Below, one piece after another: positions 39,187 through 46,678 of a DNA stretch of 64,000 bases. The notes under the pieces were generated by a model. It ran no database searches. It saw only the letters and a list, made by a program, of their open reading frames with translations, and was not told the DNA's origin. The translations under genes and the position numbers were made by a program. Every line of letters starts with the position of its first letter. Position 1 is the stretch's first letter. Origin of the DNA: Teichococcus coralli (lineage in GTDB: Bacteria > Pseudomonadota > Alphaproteobacteria > Acetobacterales > Acetobacteraceae); NCBI RefSeq assembly GCF_009829925.1, contig NZ_SNVJ01000021.1, positions 1-64,000 on the forward strand, in the 5' to 3' direction.

Positions 39187-40670
39187 GCGCCTGGATGCCG
39201 CCGGACCTCGCCCTGCCCCTGCTGCTGGTGGCGCTGCCCTTCCTGGGCGGCGCGGCGCTGGCGGCCATTCCCTCGCTGCGGCTTGCGGCGCTGCTGAACA
39301 TTGCTCTGGCGCTGGCCGGCTTCCTGCTGGCCCTCGGCCTGCTGGCGCTGCCACGAGGCCAGGGCGAGGCCGCGTGGCTGCTGCACCTCGACGCGCTGAA
39401 CCTGCCGCTGCTGCTGCTCGGCGCCCTTGTCGGGCTGACCACCGCCTGCTTCTCCGCCGCCACGGTGGGCGGTGAGGGGTTCAGCCCGCGCGCCGGGCGT
39501 GCCTACCACGCGGCCTTCCAGGTCTTCCTTGGCGCCAACCACCTGGCGCTGCTGGCCGACAATCTCGGGCTGATGTGGGTGGCGATCGAGCTCGCCACCT
39601 TCGCCACCGTGCTGATGGTGGCCTTGCACCGCACGCCGGCGGCGCTGGAGGCGGCCTGGAAGTTCCTGATCCTTTGCGGCGTCGGCATCGCCCTGGCCTT
39701 GTTCGGCACCATCGTGCTGGCCATGGCGGCGCTGCCCTTCGCCGGTGATGGCGGGGCGGCGCTCTCCTTCTCCATGCTGATGCGGGTGGGGCGCGAGGCC
39801 GATCCCGGACTGCTGACCCTGGCCTTCATCTTCCTGCTGGTCGGCTACGGCACCAAGGCGGGATTGGTGCCGCTGCATTCCTGGCTGCCCGATGCCCATG
39901 CCGAGGGACCCATGGCGATCTCCGCCGTGCTCTCCGGCCTGCTGCTGAACGCGGCGCTGCATGCGGTGCTGCGCGCCAAGGCGGTGGTGGCGCTGAACCC
40001 GGGCCTGCTGCCGCCGGGCGCCCTCATGATGGCCATGGGCCTCGCCTCGCTGCTGCTGGCCGCCCTTTCGCTGTGGCGGCGGCGGGATGCGCGGCGCTTT
40101 TTCGCCTGGAGCAGCATCGAGCACATCGGCCTCGCGGCCTTCGCCTTCGGCCTGGGCGGGCCGGCGGCGCTGGCGGGGATGCTTCACCTGCTCGGCCATT
40201 CCCTGGTGAAGAGCGCCATCTTTTTCGGCCTGGGACGGGCGACGGTGCTGCGCGGCAGCCAGCAGCTTGCCGCGCTGGGTGGGCTGGTGGCGACCCATCC
40301 GCGGCTCGGCTGGTCCCTGGTGCTGGCCATGCTGGCCATCGCGGGGCTGCCGCCCTTTTCCATTTTCGCCAGCGAGTTCCTGCTGATGCAGCAGACGGTG
40401 GCGCGGATGCCCTGGCTGGCGCTGCCGCTCGGCCTTGGCCTGCTGCTCGCCGCGCTGGCGACGGTGCAGGCGATGCAGGCCATTGGCCTCGGGCCGCCGC
40501 CGGCCGCGGTGACGCTTCGCGCGGTGCCTTCCCTGCTCGGTCCGCGGCTGGATGCCTGGGCGGCGCTGGCACCGCTGCACCTGCACCTGCTGCTCGCCCT
40601 GCTGCTCGGCCTGGCGCTGCCGGCGCCGCTGCTGAGGATGCTGCTGGACGCCGCGAGGATCGCCGGATGA
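39183..40670 (+). CDS. hyfF: HyfF-like antiporter subunit
   Basis: A 495-residue NuoN/NuoM-type membrane subunit with ~14 helices. The transmembrane Glu is in LMWVAIELATFATVLMVAL and the Lys in GYGTKAGLVPLHSWLPDAHA; the second-half pathway shows HLLGHSLVKSAIFFGLG. With HyfB this gives two antiporter-like proton channels; HyfD, the third in E. coli hydrogenase-4, is missing. It shares four bases with both neighbours (ATGA each side), indicating translational coupling. Confidence 0.9.
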   Translation: MSAWMPPDLALPLLLVALPFLGGAALAAIPSLRLAALLNIALALAGFLLALGLLALPRGQGEAAWLLHLDALNLPLLLLGALVGLTTACFSAATVGGEGFSPRAGRAYHAAFQVFLGANHLALLADNLGLMWVAIELATFATVLMVALHRTPAALEAAWKFLILCGVGIALALFGTIVLAMAALPFAGDGGAALSFSMLMRVGREADPGLLTLAFIFLLVGYGTKAGLVPLHSWLPDAHAEGPMAISAVLSGLLLNAALHAVLRAKAVVALNPGLLPPGALMMAMGLASLLLAALSLWRRRDARRFFAWSSIEHIGLAAFAFGLGGPAALAGMLHLLGHSLVKSAIFFGLGRATVLRGSQQLAALGGLVATHPRLGWSLVLAMLAIAGLPPFSIFASEFLLMQQTVARMPWLALPLGLGLLLAALATVQAMQAIGLGPPPAAVTLRAVPSLLGPRLDAWAALAPLHLHLLLALLLGLALPAPLLRMLLDAARIAG

Positions 40671-42169
40671 GCGGCCCCGCCACCCGCCTGATCCTTTCCG
40701 GCACGGCGCGCACGCCGTTCCGCCGCGAGCTGGAGCCGGCCGCCTGGGCCGGGCTGCCGGGGGCGCTGCGCCAGCAGCCCGACCTGGAGCTGCTGGCGCT
40801 CTGGGCGGAGATCGGCGCCGTGCATGCCGCCTTCCGTCCGTCCGGCGGCGGCTCGCTGCTGCTCGCCAGCACGGCGGCGGAGGGCAACTACCCCGCGCTC
40901 TCGCCTGCCCGCCCGGCGGCCTCCTGGTTCGAGCGCGCCATCGCCGACCTCTGGGGCCTGCGCGCCGAAGGCGGGGTGGACGGGCGGCCCTGGCTGGACC
41001 ATGGCCGCTGGGGCTTCGCGGCGCCGCTTTCCGCCCGGCCTCTCGCGCAGGCCAGCGAGCCGCCGCAGCCGGAGTTCCTGCCCGCCGAAGGGGAGGGGGT
41101 GCACCAGATCCCGGTCGGGCCGATCCATGCCGGGATCATCGAGCCCGGGCATTTCCGCCTCCATGTGCAGGGCGAGGCCATTGTCCGGCTGGAGGCGCGT
41201 CTGGGCTACGCGCACAAGGGCACGCTGGGGCTGATGCGTGGCCGGTCGCCGCGCTCGGCGGCCCGGCTGGCGGCCCGGCTTTCCGGCGATTCCACGGTGG
41301 CGCATGCCTGGGCCTTCGCTCAGGCGGCGGAAGCGGCGCTCGGCGTCGCGGTGCCGCCACGCGCGGCGCTGCTGCGCGGGCTGATGGCGGAGCTGGAGCG
41401 GATCGGCAACCACCTGAGCGACTGGGGCTCCCTTTGCAACGACGCCGCCTTCGCCTGGCCGCATGCCCGTTGCGGGGCGCTGCGCGAGGGGGTGCTGCGC
41501 GCCAGTGAGGCGGCTTTCGGCCATCGGCTGCTGATGGACCGCGTGGTGCCGGGCGGCGTCTCGATCGACATCGCGCCTTCGGGCGTGGCGGCGATCCGCG
41601 AGGCGCTGGCGCTGGTCGCGGCCGAGATGCCGGCGCTGCGGCGTGTCACGGAAGACCATGCCAGCCTGCAGGACCGGCTGGCCGGTACCGGCGTGCTGCG
41701 CCCGGACTGGGCCGCGGCCTTCGCGGCGGGAGGCTTCGTCGGCCGCGCCTCGGGGCGCGACTTCGACGCCCGGCGGGACCTTCCCTACGCGCCCTATGAT
41801 GCGCTGCCTTTCACGGTGCCCGTGCTGCAGGCGGGCGATGTGGAGGCGCGGCTGAGCATCCGGCTGGAGGAGCTGGCGCAGAGCCTGGCGCTTGTCGCCG
41901 CGCTGCTGGAGCGGCTGGAGCCAGGCGACACGCTGGTTTCGCTGCCGGTGCGGAGCGGCGAGGGGCTGGGCGTGGTGGAGGGCTTCCGCGGCGAGGTGCT
42001 GTGCTGGATGGCGCTGGGCGAGGACGGGCTGATCCGCAGCGCCTTTCTGCGCGACCCTTCCTGGCTGCAATGGCCGCTGCTGGAGGTGGCGGTGGAGGGC
42101 AACATCGTTGCCGACTTCCCGCTCTGCAACAAGTCGTTCAACTGCTCCTACAGCGGGGTGGACCTGTGA
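40667..42169 (+). CDS. hyfG: Hydrogenase-4-like large subunit lacking the first [NiFe] cysteine pair
   Basis: A 500-residue fusion of an N-terminal NuoC-like part (residues 1-~160) and a NuoD/HycE-like large subunit. Conserved items are GPIHAGIIEPGHFRLHVQGE, GYAHKGTLGLMRGRSP and the ELERIGNHLSDWGSLCNDAA block. Where active [NiFe] hydrogenases have RICGxC, this reads R204-L-S206-G-D-S209: both cysteines are serines. The C-terminal DPCxxC is replaced by DFPLCNKSFNCSYSG (C487, C493), different spacing. So the nickel site is absent, and the protein belongs with energy-converting hydrogenase-related (Ehr-like) complexes of unknown substrate, similar in set to Mycobacterium Rv0082-Rv0087. Confidence 0.88.
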   Translation: MSGPATRLILSGTARTPFRRELEPAAWAGLPGALRQQPDLELLALWAEIGAVHAAFRPSGGGSLLLASTAAEGNYPALSPARPAASWFERAIADLWGLRAEGGVDGRPWLDHGRWGFAAPLSARPLAQASEPPQPEFLPAEGEGVHQIPVGPIHAGIIEPGHFRLHVQGEAIVRLEARLGYAHKGTLGLMRGRSPRSAARLAARLSGDSTVAHAWAFAQAAEAALGVAVPPRAALLRGLMAELERIGNHLSDWGSLCNDAAFAWPHARCGALREGVLRASEAAFGHRLLMDRVVPGGVSIDIAPSGVAAIREALALVAAEMPALRRVTEDHASLQDRLAGTGVLRPDWAAAFAAGGFVGRASGRDFDARRDLPYAPYDALPFTVPVLQAGDVEARLSIRLEELAQSLALVAALLERLEPGDTLVSLPVRSGEGLGVVEGFRGEVLCWMALGEDGLIRSAFLRDPSWLQWPLLEVAVEGNIVADFPLCNKSFNCSYSGVDL

Positions 42170-42174
42170 CGCCG

Positions 42175-42240
42175 CCGCCGCGCCGCGCACCGGCGGAAGG
42201 ACGACGGGGCTCCGGGGGAATCCCCTGCCGCGGCCTTTCC
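42175..42240. repeat. Possible half-copy of the GC-rich intergenic repeat
   Basis: Between hyfG and hyfI, CGGGGCTCCGGGGGAATCCC (42206-42225) and flanking bases resemble one arm of the inverted-arm family (GGGG, TCCGGGGGAA) without the GAATTC core or the T run. It may be a degenerate single arm. Confidence 0.35.
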
Positions 42241-42263
42241 CCTTTTCCCGCGAGGGCGCTCCG

Positions 42264-42812
42264 ATGCTTTGGCCGAGCCTGATCCGCAGCCTGTTCCGCC
42301 GCCCGCTGAGCGAGCCGGCGCCGTCCCCCGCAGAGGCCACGGTCACCGCCCTGGCGGAGCGCCTGGAAGCCGCCGCGCAAGTTCGGCTGGGGCGCAGCCT
42401 GGCCATCCGGCACGTCGATTCCGGTTCCTGCAACGGCTGCGAGCTGGAGGTGAACGCGCTGTCCGGCGTGGTCTATGACCTGGAGCGGTTCGGGCTGCGC
42501 TTCGTCGCCTCGCCGCGCCATGCCGACGTGCTGCTGGTCACCGGCCCCGCCTGCCACAACATGGCGGAGGCGATGCAGCGGGCCTTCCTCTGCACGCCGG
42601 ACCCGAAATGGGTGGTGGCGGTGGGTGACTGCGCGCTGGATGGCGGGGTGTTCCGCGACAGCTATGCCGTGGCGGGCGGCGTGGACCGCGTGCTGCCGGT
42701 GGACCTGGTGATCCCGGGTTGCCCGCCCAGCCCGGCGATGCTGCTGGAAGGTCTGCTCTCGCTGCTCGCCGTGCAGGAGGAGGCGGGCGAAGACGAGGTG
42801 CCGGGCAACTGA
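42264..42812 (+). CDS. hyfI: HyfI-like small subunit with intact [4Fe-4S] ligands (NuoB/HycG family)
   Basis: A 182-residue iron-sulfur subunit. The N-terminus is hydrophilic (SLIRSLFRRPLSEPAPSPAE), then the cluster-binding pattern DSGSCNGCELEV (two Cys), GDCALDGG and PGCPPSP supply all four ligands for the proximal/N2-type cluster. Thus electron transfer in the module is likely retained although the partner large subunit has no nickel site. GPACHNM has an extra cysteine. The ATG at 42264 is used because the longer frame reads through the hyfG end and the repeat. No HyfA- or HyfH-like ferredoxin gene follows. Confidence 0.9.
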   Translation: MLWPSLIRSLFRRPLSEPAPSPAEATVTALAERLEAAAQVRLGRSLAIRHVDSGSCNGCELEVNALSGVVYDLERFGLRFVASPRHADVLLVTGPACHNMAEAMQRAFLCTPDPKWVVAVGDCALDGGVFRDSYAVAGGVDRVLPVDLVIPGCPPSPAMLLEGLLSLLAVQEEAGEDEVPGN

Positions 42813-42819
42813 ACAGGAA

Positions 42820-42850
42820 GCGGGCCGGCAGGATCTTCCTGCCGGCCCGC
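42820..42850 (+). terminator. Terminator-like hairpin after hyfI
   Basis: A perfect 14-base stem GCGGGCCGGCAGGA / TCCTGCCGGCCCGC with loop TCT, 7 bases after the hyfI stop. It lacks a T run but is the strongest stem after the operon, so it probably marks the 3' end of hyfBCEFGI mRNA. Confidence 0.6.
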
Positions 42851-42949
42851 AACGCCGCGCTGCCGCGGGAAACCCTCCGGGAGCCGGCGGACCGGGCGGT
42901 GCCTCACCGGGGAAGAGGCGGCCGCCCAGTATCCCCCGGTGTGGCGCCT

Positions 42950-43056
42950 TAGAGCAGATCCCGTTCCGATGGCATCATCGGGACGGGTGAAGATGCTCGT
43001 CAAAACAAACGGCTAGAGCGTTTCCCGTGAGCCAGTGCGAACGGAAAATGCTCTAG
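42950..43056. repeat. 107-base dispersed repeat, copy 2
   Basis: Same element as 30009-30115, about 92% identical. In this copy the right-half inverted repeat is better: GCTAGAGCGTTTCCCGT at 43012-43028 and ACGGAAAATGCTCTAGC at 43041-43057. The right end carries the TAG stop of the minus-strand His-rich gene (43053-43055). Confidence 0.88.
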
Positions 43057-43283
43057 CCGACCGGACGGTGGGTGCGGCGGGCGCGGGCGGCGTGCCGCGA
43101 AGGGGTCTTGTGCTTCACGGCCGCATGGCGGCGGTGGTGCGACGTGTGCGCCGCCGCGTGCTGCGCCGAGCGGGCGCTCCTGTGCTGCGGGGTCGCAGCC
43201 TCGGCGGTGCCGGAAAGGCCGGCAAGGGCGAGCGGCGCGGCCAGCGCGAAGGCGGCGAGCAGAAAGCGGAACGACCGGAGCAT
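43053..43283 (-). CDS. Small exported His/Arg-rich protein
   Basis: A 76-residue protein: signal peptide (MLRSFRFLLAAFALAAPLAL then AGLSGTAEAA), then a strongly basic mature part rich in histidine, arginine and alanine (TSHHRRHAAVKHKTPSRHAA). No domain is recognised. It could bind metals or nucleic acid/cell wall, or be an acid-stress peptide of the Asr type, but that is only by composition. The ATG at 43283 is chosen because the signal peptide begins there. The stop codon lies inside dispersed repeat copy 2. Confidence 0.55.
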   Translation of the reverse strand: MLRSFRFLLAAFALAAPLALAGLSGTAEAATPQHRSARSAQHAAAHTSHHRRHAAVKHKTPSRHAARARRTHRPVG

Positions 43284-43418
43284 GTGTGCGGATTTCCTGA
43301 TGCGGGGAGCCGTGATCTCGTGGCCCCTCATCGCCAGCATGCCGGACGGCACCTCTCGGCTGCATGAGCCGTGCCTGAAATCGCCGTTAGCTTTGGCCTG
43401 GCCGGAGGGGGCGGGACC

Positions 43419-43844
43419 TCAGAGCAGCGCCAGCAGCTGCAGTTCGCGCCGCAGCTCGGGCGGCAGGGCGGCGATGCCGGAGGCATCCTCGGAGGGCGCG
43501 GCAAGGTCGGGCGGGGCGGTCTCCGCCTGCAGGTAGCGCCAGCCCTGAAAGGGCTTCATCGGCCGCGCGGCGACGGCGATCAGCTCCGGATGCAGCACCA
43601 GCGCGGCATGGGGGGCGCCATCCGAGGCCTGCTCGGCGCGGATGTCGAGGATGCGCTGGCGGACGCAGACGAAGCCGGCGACCACCCAGTACAGCGAGCC
43701 GCCCTCAAGCACCTCCTCGGCCCGCTTCGGGGCCATGCGGGTGAGGTGCCGGAGCGGCGGGTCGAGCCGGGCGCGGCGCTCCTGGCCGGTGCGAAGGGTG
43801 GCCACGTCGCGCGGGCCGACGCAGAGCTTGATGAGGTGCAGCAC
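43419..43844 (-). CDS. DUF1489 family protein
   Basis: A 141-residue protein of the alphaproteobacterial DUF1489 family, function unknown. Family marks: the start VLHLIKLCVGPRDVATL, HLTRMAPKRAEEVLEGGSLY then WVVAGFVCVRQRILDIR, and ALVLHPELIAVAARPMKPFQ with GWRYL. The start is probably GTG at 43844. The C-terminus (PPELRRELQLLALL) is also typical. No membrane span or signal peptide. Confidence 0.85.
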   Translation of the reverse strand: MLHLIKLCVGPRDVATLRTGQERRARLDPPLRHLTRMAPKRAEEVLEGGSLYWVVAGFVCVRQRILDIRAEQASDGAPHAALVLHPELIAVAARPMKPFQGWRYLQAETAPPDLAAPSEDASGIAALPPELRRELQLLALL

Positions 43845-44019
43845 GGCCAGAGATGTACGCCGCCGGGGCGGTGCCGCAAGGGGCCGGGCCGGCCGCGGCG
43901 GGCCGGCGGGCCGGCGGGAGAGGCGCCCGCGTAAGGGGCGCCCGCGTAAAACAGTTGCGCATGCCGCCGCGCGGGGGGTAAGGCAGCCCGTTTTCACGCC
44001 CGCCCGCGTGGGCGCCGGG

Positions 44020-44041
44020 CACTTCAATGTCACTTCAATGT
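44020..44041 (+). repeat. 11-base tandem duplication in the asd leader
   Basis: CACTTCAATGT occurs twice back to back (44020-44030, 44031-44041), ending just before the AAGGAAG ribosome binding site of asd. It places a second ATG-containing motif in the leader. Probably a recent slippage duplication. Confidence 0.8.
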
Positions 44042-44054
44042 AAGGAAGAGAGCG

Positions 44055-45089
44055 ATGGGCTATCGCGTCGCGGTCGTCGGCGCCACCGGCAATGTCGGGC
44101 GCGAGATGCTGAAAACCCTCGCCGAGCGGGAGTTCCCGGTCAGCGAGGTGGTCGCGCTGGCTTCCGGACGCTCGGCGGGGCAGGAGATCTCCTTCGGCGA
44201 GAAGACCGTGCTGAAGGTGCAGAACCTGGAGAAGTTCGACTTCACCGGCACCGATATCGGCCTGTTCTCTCCGGGCGCCTCGGTCTCGGCGGTGCACGCG
44301 CCGCGCGCCGCGGCGGCCGGCTGCGTGGTGATCGACAACACCAGCCAGTTCCGCATGGACCAGGACGTGCCGCTGGTGGTGCCGGAGGTCAACCCGCAGG
44401 CGCTGAGGGGCTTTCGCAAGCGCAACATCATCGCCAACCCGAACTGCTCCACCATCCAGATGGTGGTGGCGCTGAAGCCGCTGCACGAGGTGGCGCGGAT
44501 CCGGCGGGTGGTGGTCTCCACCTACCAGTCGGTCTCCGGCGCGGGGAAGGAGGCGATGGACGAGCTGTTCACCCAGACCCGCGGCGTCTACGTCAACGAC
44601 GCGGCGGCGCCGGAGGTGTTCACCAAGCCGATCGCCTTCAACTGCATCCCACATATCGACAAGTTCCTCGACGACGGCTTCACCAAGGAAGAGTGGAAGA
44701 TGGCCGTCGAGACCCGGAAGATCCTCGACCCCGACATCCAGGTGGTGGCGACCTGCGTGCGCGTGCCGGCCTTCATCGGGCATGGCGAGGCGGTGCATGT
44801 GGAGTTCGAGGCGCCGATCACCGAGCGCCAGGCCTGGGATGCGCTGCGCGAGGCGCCGGGCATCACCGTGCTCGACCGGCGCGAGGATGGCGGCTACGCC
44901 ACCCAGGCGGACATCGCCGGTGAGGACCCGGTCTTCGTCTCGCGCCTGCGCCGCGACCCGACGGTGCCGAACGGGCTGGCCTTCTGGTGCGTGGCCGACA
45001 ACCTGCGCAAGGGCGCGGCGCTGAACGCGGTGCAGATCGCCGAGGAACTGGTGCGCTCCGGCCTGCTGGAGCACGCGGCGGCGGGCTGA
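44055..45089 (+). CDS. asd: Aspartate-semialdehyde dehydrogenase
   Basis: Asd, 344 residues: NADPH-dependent reductive dephosphorylation of L-aspartyl-4-phosphate to aspartate semialdehyde, the branch point to lysine/diaminopimelate, threonine and methionine. The N-terminal VAVVGATGNVGREMLKTL binds NADP; the catalytic cysteine is in NIIANPNCSTIQM and the substrate-binding segment is STYQSVSGAGKEAMDEL. The base His is in RVPAFIGHGEAVHVEF. The ATG at 44055 has AAGGAAG upstream. Standalone gene. Confidence 0.96.
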   Translation: MGYRVAVVGATGNVGREMLKTLAEREFPVSEVVALASGRSAGQEISFGEKTVLKVQNLEKFDFTGTDIGLFSPGASVSAVHAPRAAAAGCVVIDNTSQFRMDQDVPLVVPEVNPQALRGFRKRNIIANPNCSTIQMVVALKPLHEVARIRRVVVSTYQSVSGAGKEAMDELFTQTRGVYVNDAAAPEVFTKPIAFNCIPHIDKFLDDGFTKEEWKMAVETRKILDPDIQVVATCVRVPAFIGHGEAVHVEFEAPITERQAWDALREAPGITVLDRREDGGYATQADIAGEDPVFVSRLRRDPTVPNGLAFWCVADNLRKGAALNAVQIAEELVRSGLLEHAAAG

Positions 45090-45213
45090 AGCGCGGCCTT
45101 TCACGCAAGCTTGTTGGATTGTGGCGGGGGTGACATGCCGCCGCCACGCCGCGGACCTGCATCCTGCCCTCGCCTCCTGACGTTCCAAAGGAACAAACAA
45201 GGAGGATCGAGCG

Positions 45214-45507
45214 ATGCGAAAGACCATCATGCGGCTGGGGCTGGCGGGCGGCGTCATGCTGGGTCTGGCGGCCTGCGGCGACCCCTACAGCCCGGGCCAG
45301 CGGGCGGTTGGCGGCGGCCTGCTGGGCGCGGGCGTGGGCGCCGGCGTCGGTTCGCTGTCGGGCAATGCCGGCACCGGGGCGCTGCTCGGCGGGGCGGTGG
45401 GTGCGGCGGGCGGCGCGCTGACCACGCCCGAGCGCCCGCGCGAGCCCGCCTATGGCGCTCCCTACGGCGCGCCTCCGCCGGGCGCCTATCGCGGCTACGG
45501 GTACTGA
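45214..45507 (+). CDS. Glycine-zipper small lipoprotein
   Basis: A 97-residue lipoprotein. The lipobox is LGLAACG; the mature part has a glycine-zipper stretch (GGGLLGAGVGAGVGSLSGNA then GTGALLGGAVGAAGGAL), as in the SlyB/OsmB-type outer-membrane lipoproteins, then a proline/tyrosine/glycine tail. Likely anchored in the outer membrane. The ribosome binding site GGAGG is strong. Function unknown beyond envelope association. Confidence 0.8.
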   Translation: MRKTIMRLGLAGGVMLGLAACGDPYSPGQRAVGGGLLGAGVGAGVGSLSGNAGTGALLGGAVGAAGGALTTPERPREPAYGAPYGAPPPGAYRGYGY

Positions 45508-45589
45508 GCGCGGGCCCGGAGAACCCTGGCGGCGGGGCGCGCCCGCCGCCACGGCCGGGGCATCGCGGCTCCCAAAGCCCCGGGGCGCG

Positions 45590-45617
45590 TTGACGCTGCG
45601 GGGCACCGCACCATAAA
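45590..45617 (+). promoter_or_regulatory. Likely sigma-70 promoter of sdhCDAB
   Basis: TTGACG (45590-45595), 16 bases, CATAAA (45612-45617); it is the only AT-rich hexamer in the 186-base gap and is well placed about 75 bases before sdhC. Confidence 0.55.
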
Positions 45618-45693
45618 AGATGCCCCACTGCCTCGCCCGCCGCTGCCCCGGCGGGAATCGGGGCGTTTGGAAATTGCGGAGCGGGATCGGTCC

Positions 45694-46140
45694 ATGTCGA
45701 TTGAGAACAATGCGCGCGACGCGACCATGGTGGGCCGCCGCACGGACGGGACGGCCTTCCGCCGCCCCCTGTCGCCCCACCTGCAAGTCTACGACATGTT
45801 CCAGATCACCAGCGGCATGTCGATCGCGCATCGCATCACCGGCACGATCTGGGCGGTCGGGCTGCTGTTCCTGGTGTGGTGGCTGGTGGCGGCCGCCTCC
45901 GGGCCGGACGCCTTCGCCACCGCGCAGTGGTTCTTCAGCTCCTTCATCGGCATCCTGGTGCTGTTCGGGCTTTCCGCGGTGGCCTGGTACCACACATTGG
46001 CCGGCGTGCGGCATCTGATGTGGGATTCCGGCTACGGCTACGACATCCCCACGGTCCAGAAGACCGGCCGCATCGTGCTGATCGCCACCGGCGTGATGAC
46101 GGTGCTGACCTGGTTCATCGCCATCATCGCCTGGGCCTGA
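45694..46140 (+). CDS. sdhC: Succinate dehydrogenase cytochrome b556 subunit
   Basis: SdhC, 148 residues, one of two membrane anchors of complex II that carry haem b and the ubiquinone site. Features: RPLSPHLQVYDMFQITSGMS, IAHRITGTIWAVG (family signature with a His/Arg near the quinone), and a conserved His in WYHTLAGVRHLMWD that can serve as haem ligand. Three transmembrane helices. The ATG at 45694 has GGAG upstream. First gene of sdhCDAB. Confidence 0.95.
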   Translation: MSIENNARDATMVGRRTDGTAFRRPLSPHLQVYDMFQITSGMSIAHRITGTIWAVGLLFLVWWLVAAASGPDAFATAQWFFSSFIGILVLFGLSAVAWYHTLAGVRHLMWDSGYGYDIPTVQKTGRIVLIATGVMTVLTWFIAIIAWA

Positions 46141-46150
46141 GGAGCGGATC

Positions 46151-46549
46151 ATGAGTGACGTCTCGAAGGTAACCGTCCGCCAGCGCTCCGCCCTGGGGCG
46201 CGTGCGCGGCATGGGCTCGGCCAAGCAGGGCTCGCACCACTGGTGGGTGCAGCGCATTTCCTCCATGGCGCTGCTGCCGCTGATGCTGTGGTTCGTGATC
46301 TCGGTGGCGAGCCTCGCCGGGCACAGCTACGCCGACACCATCCTGTGGATTGGCCACCCGTTCAACGCCACCCTGCTGCTGCTGACCATCGCCATCGGTT
46401 TCCAGCACACCGCCTCCGGCCTGCAGGTCGTGATCGAGGACTATGTCGCCGACGAGATGTCCCGCATGGCCGCTGTGCTGGCGGTGAAGGCGGCCTGCAC
46501 GCTGTTCGGCGTGCTCGCGGCCCTGGCCGTGCTCAAGATCGCGGTCTGA
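46151..46549 (+). CDS. sdhD: Succinate dehydrogenase hydrophobic membrane anchor subunit
   Basis: SdhD, 132 residues, three helices. The N-terminus RGMGSAKQGSHHWWVQRISS is typical of alphaproteobacteria; the haem-binding His and quinone-site Asp/Tyr are in IGFQHTASGLQVVIEDYVAD. It starts 10 bases after sdhC with GGAG, so is co-translated. A 129-base gap precedes sdhA. Confidence 0.94.
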   Translation: MSDVSKVTVRQRSALGRVRGMGSAKQGSHHWWVQRISSMALLPLMLWFVISVASLAGHSYADTILWIGHPFNATLLLLTIAIGFQHTASGLQVVIEDYVADEMSRMAAVLAVKAACTLFGVLAALAVLKIAV

Positions 46550-46678
46550 GGCGCGCGGCGCGCATGGCGGGGTGAGGGGCTTGCAGGCTACAACCCCGCC
46601 CTAACTTCAGGCTGACAGCTTTCTGCAAAGGCGGCGCCCTCCTCTGCGCGCCGCGCAAGTGACGGACGGATCGGGACG

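Noticed and set aside
35519..42812. Reading the hyf cluster as respiratory complex I or as an active hydrogenase-4
   Set aside because: NuoE/F/G/I/J are absent and a HyfE-type subunit is present, so not complex I; the RICGxC cysteines are serines, so not an active [NiFe] hydrogenase.
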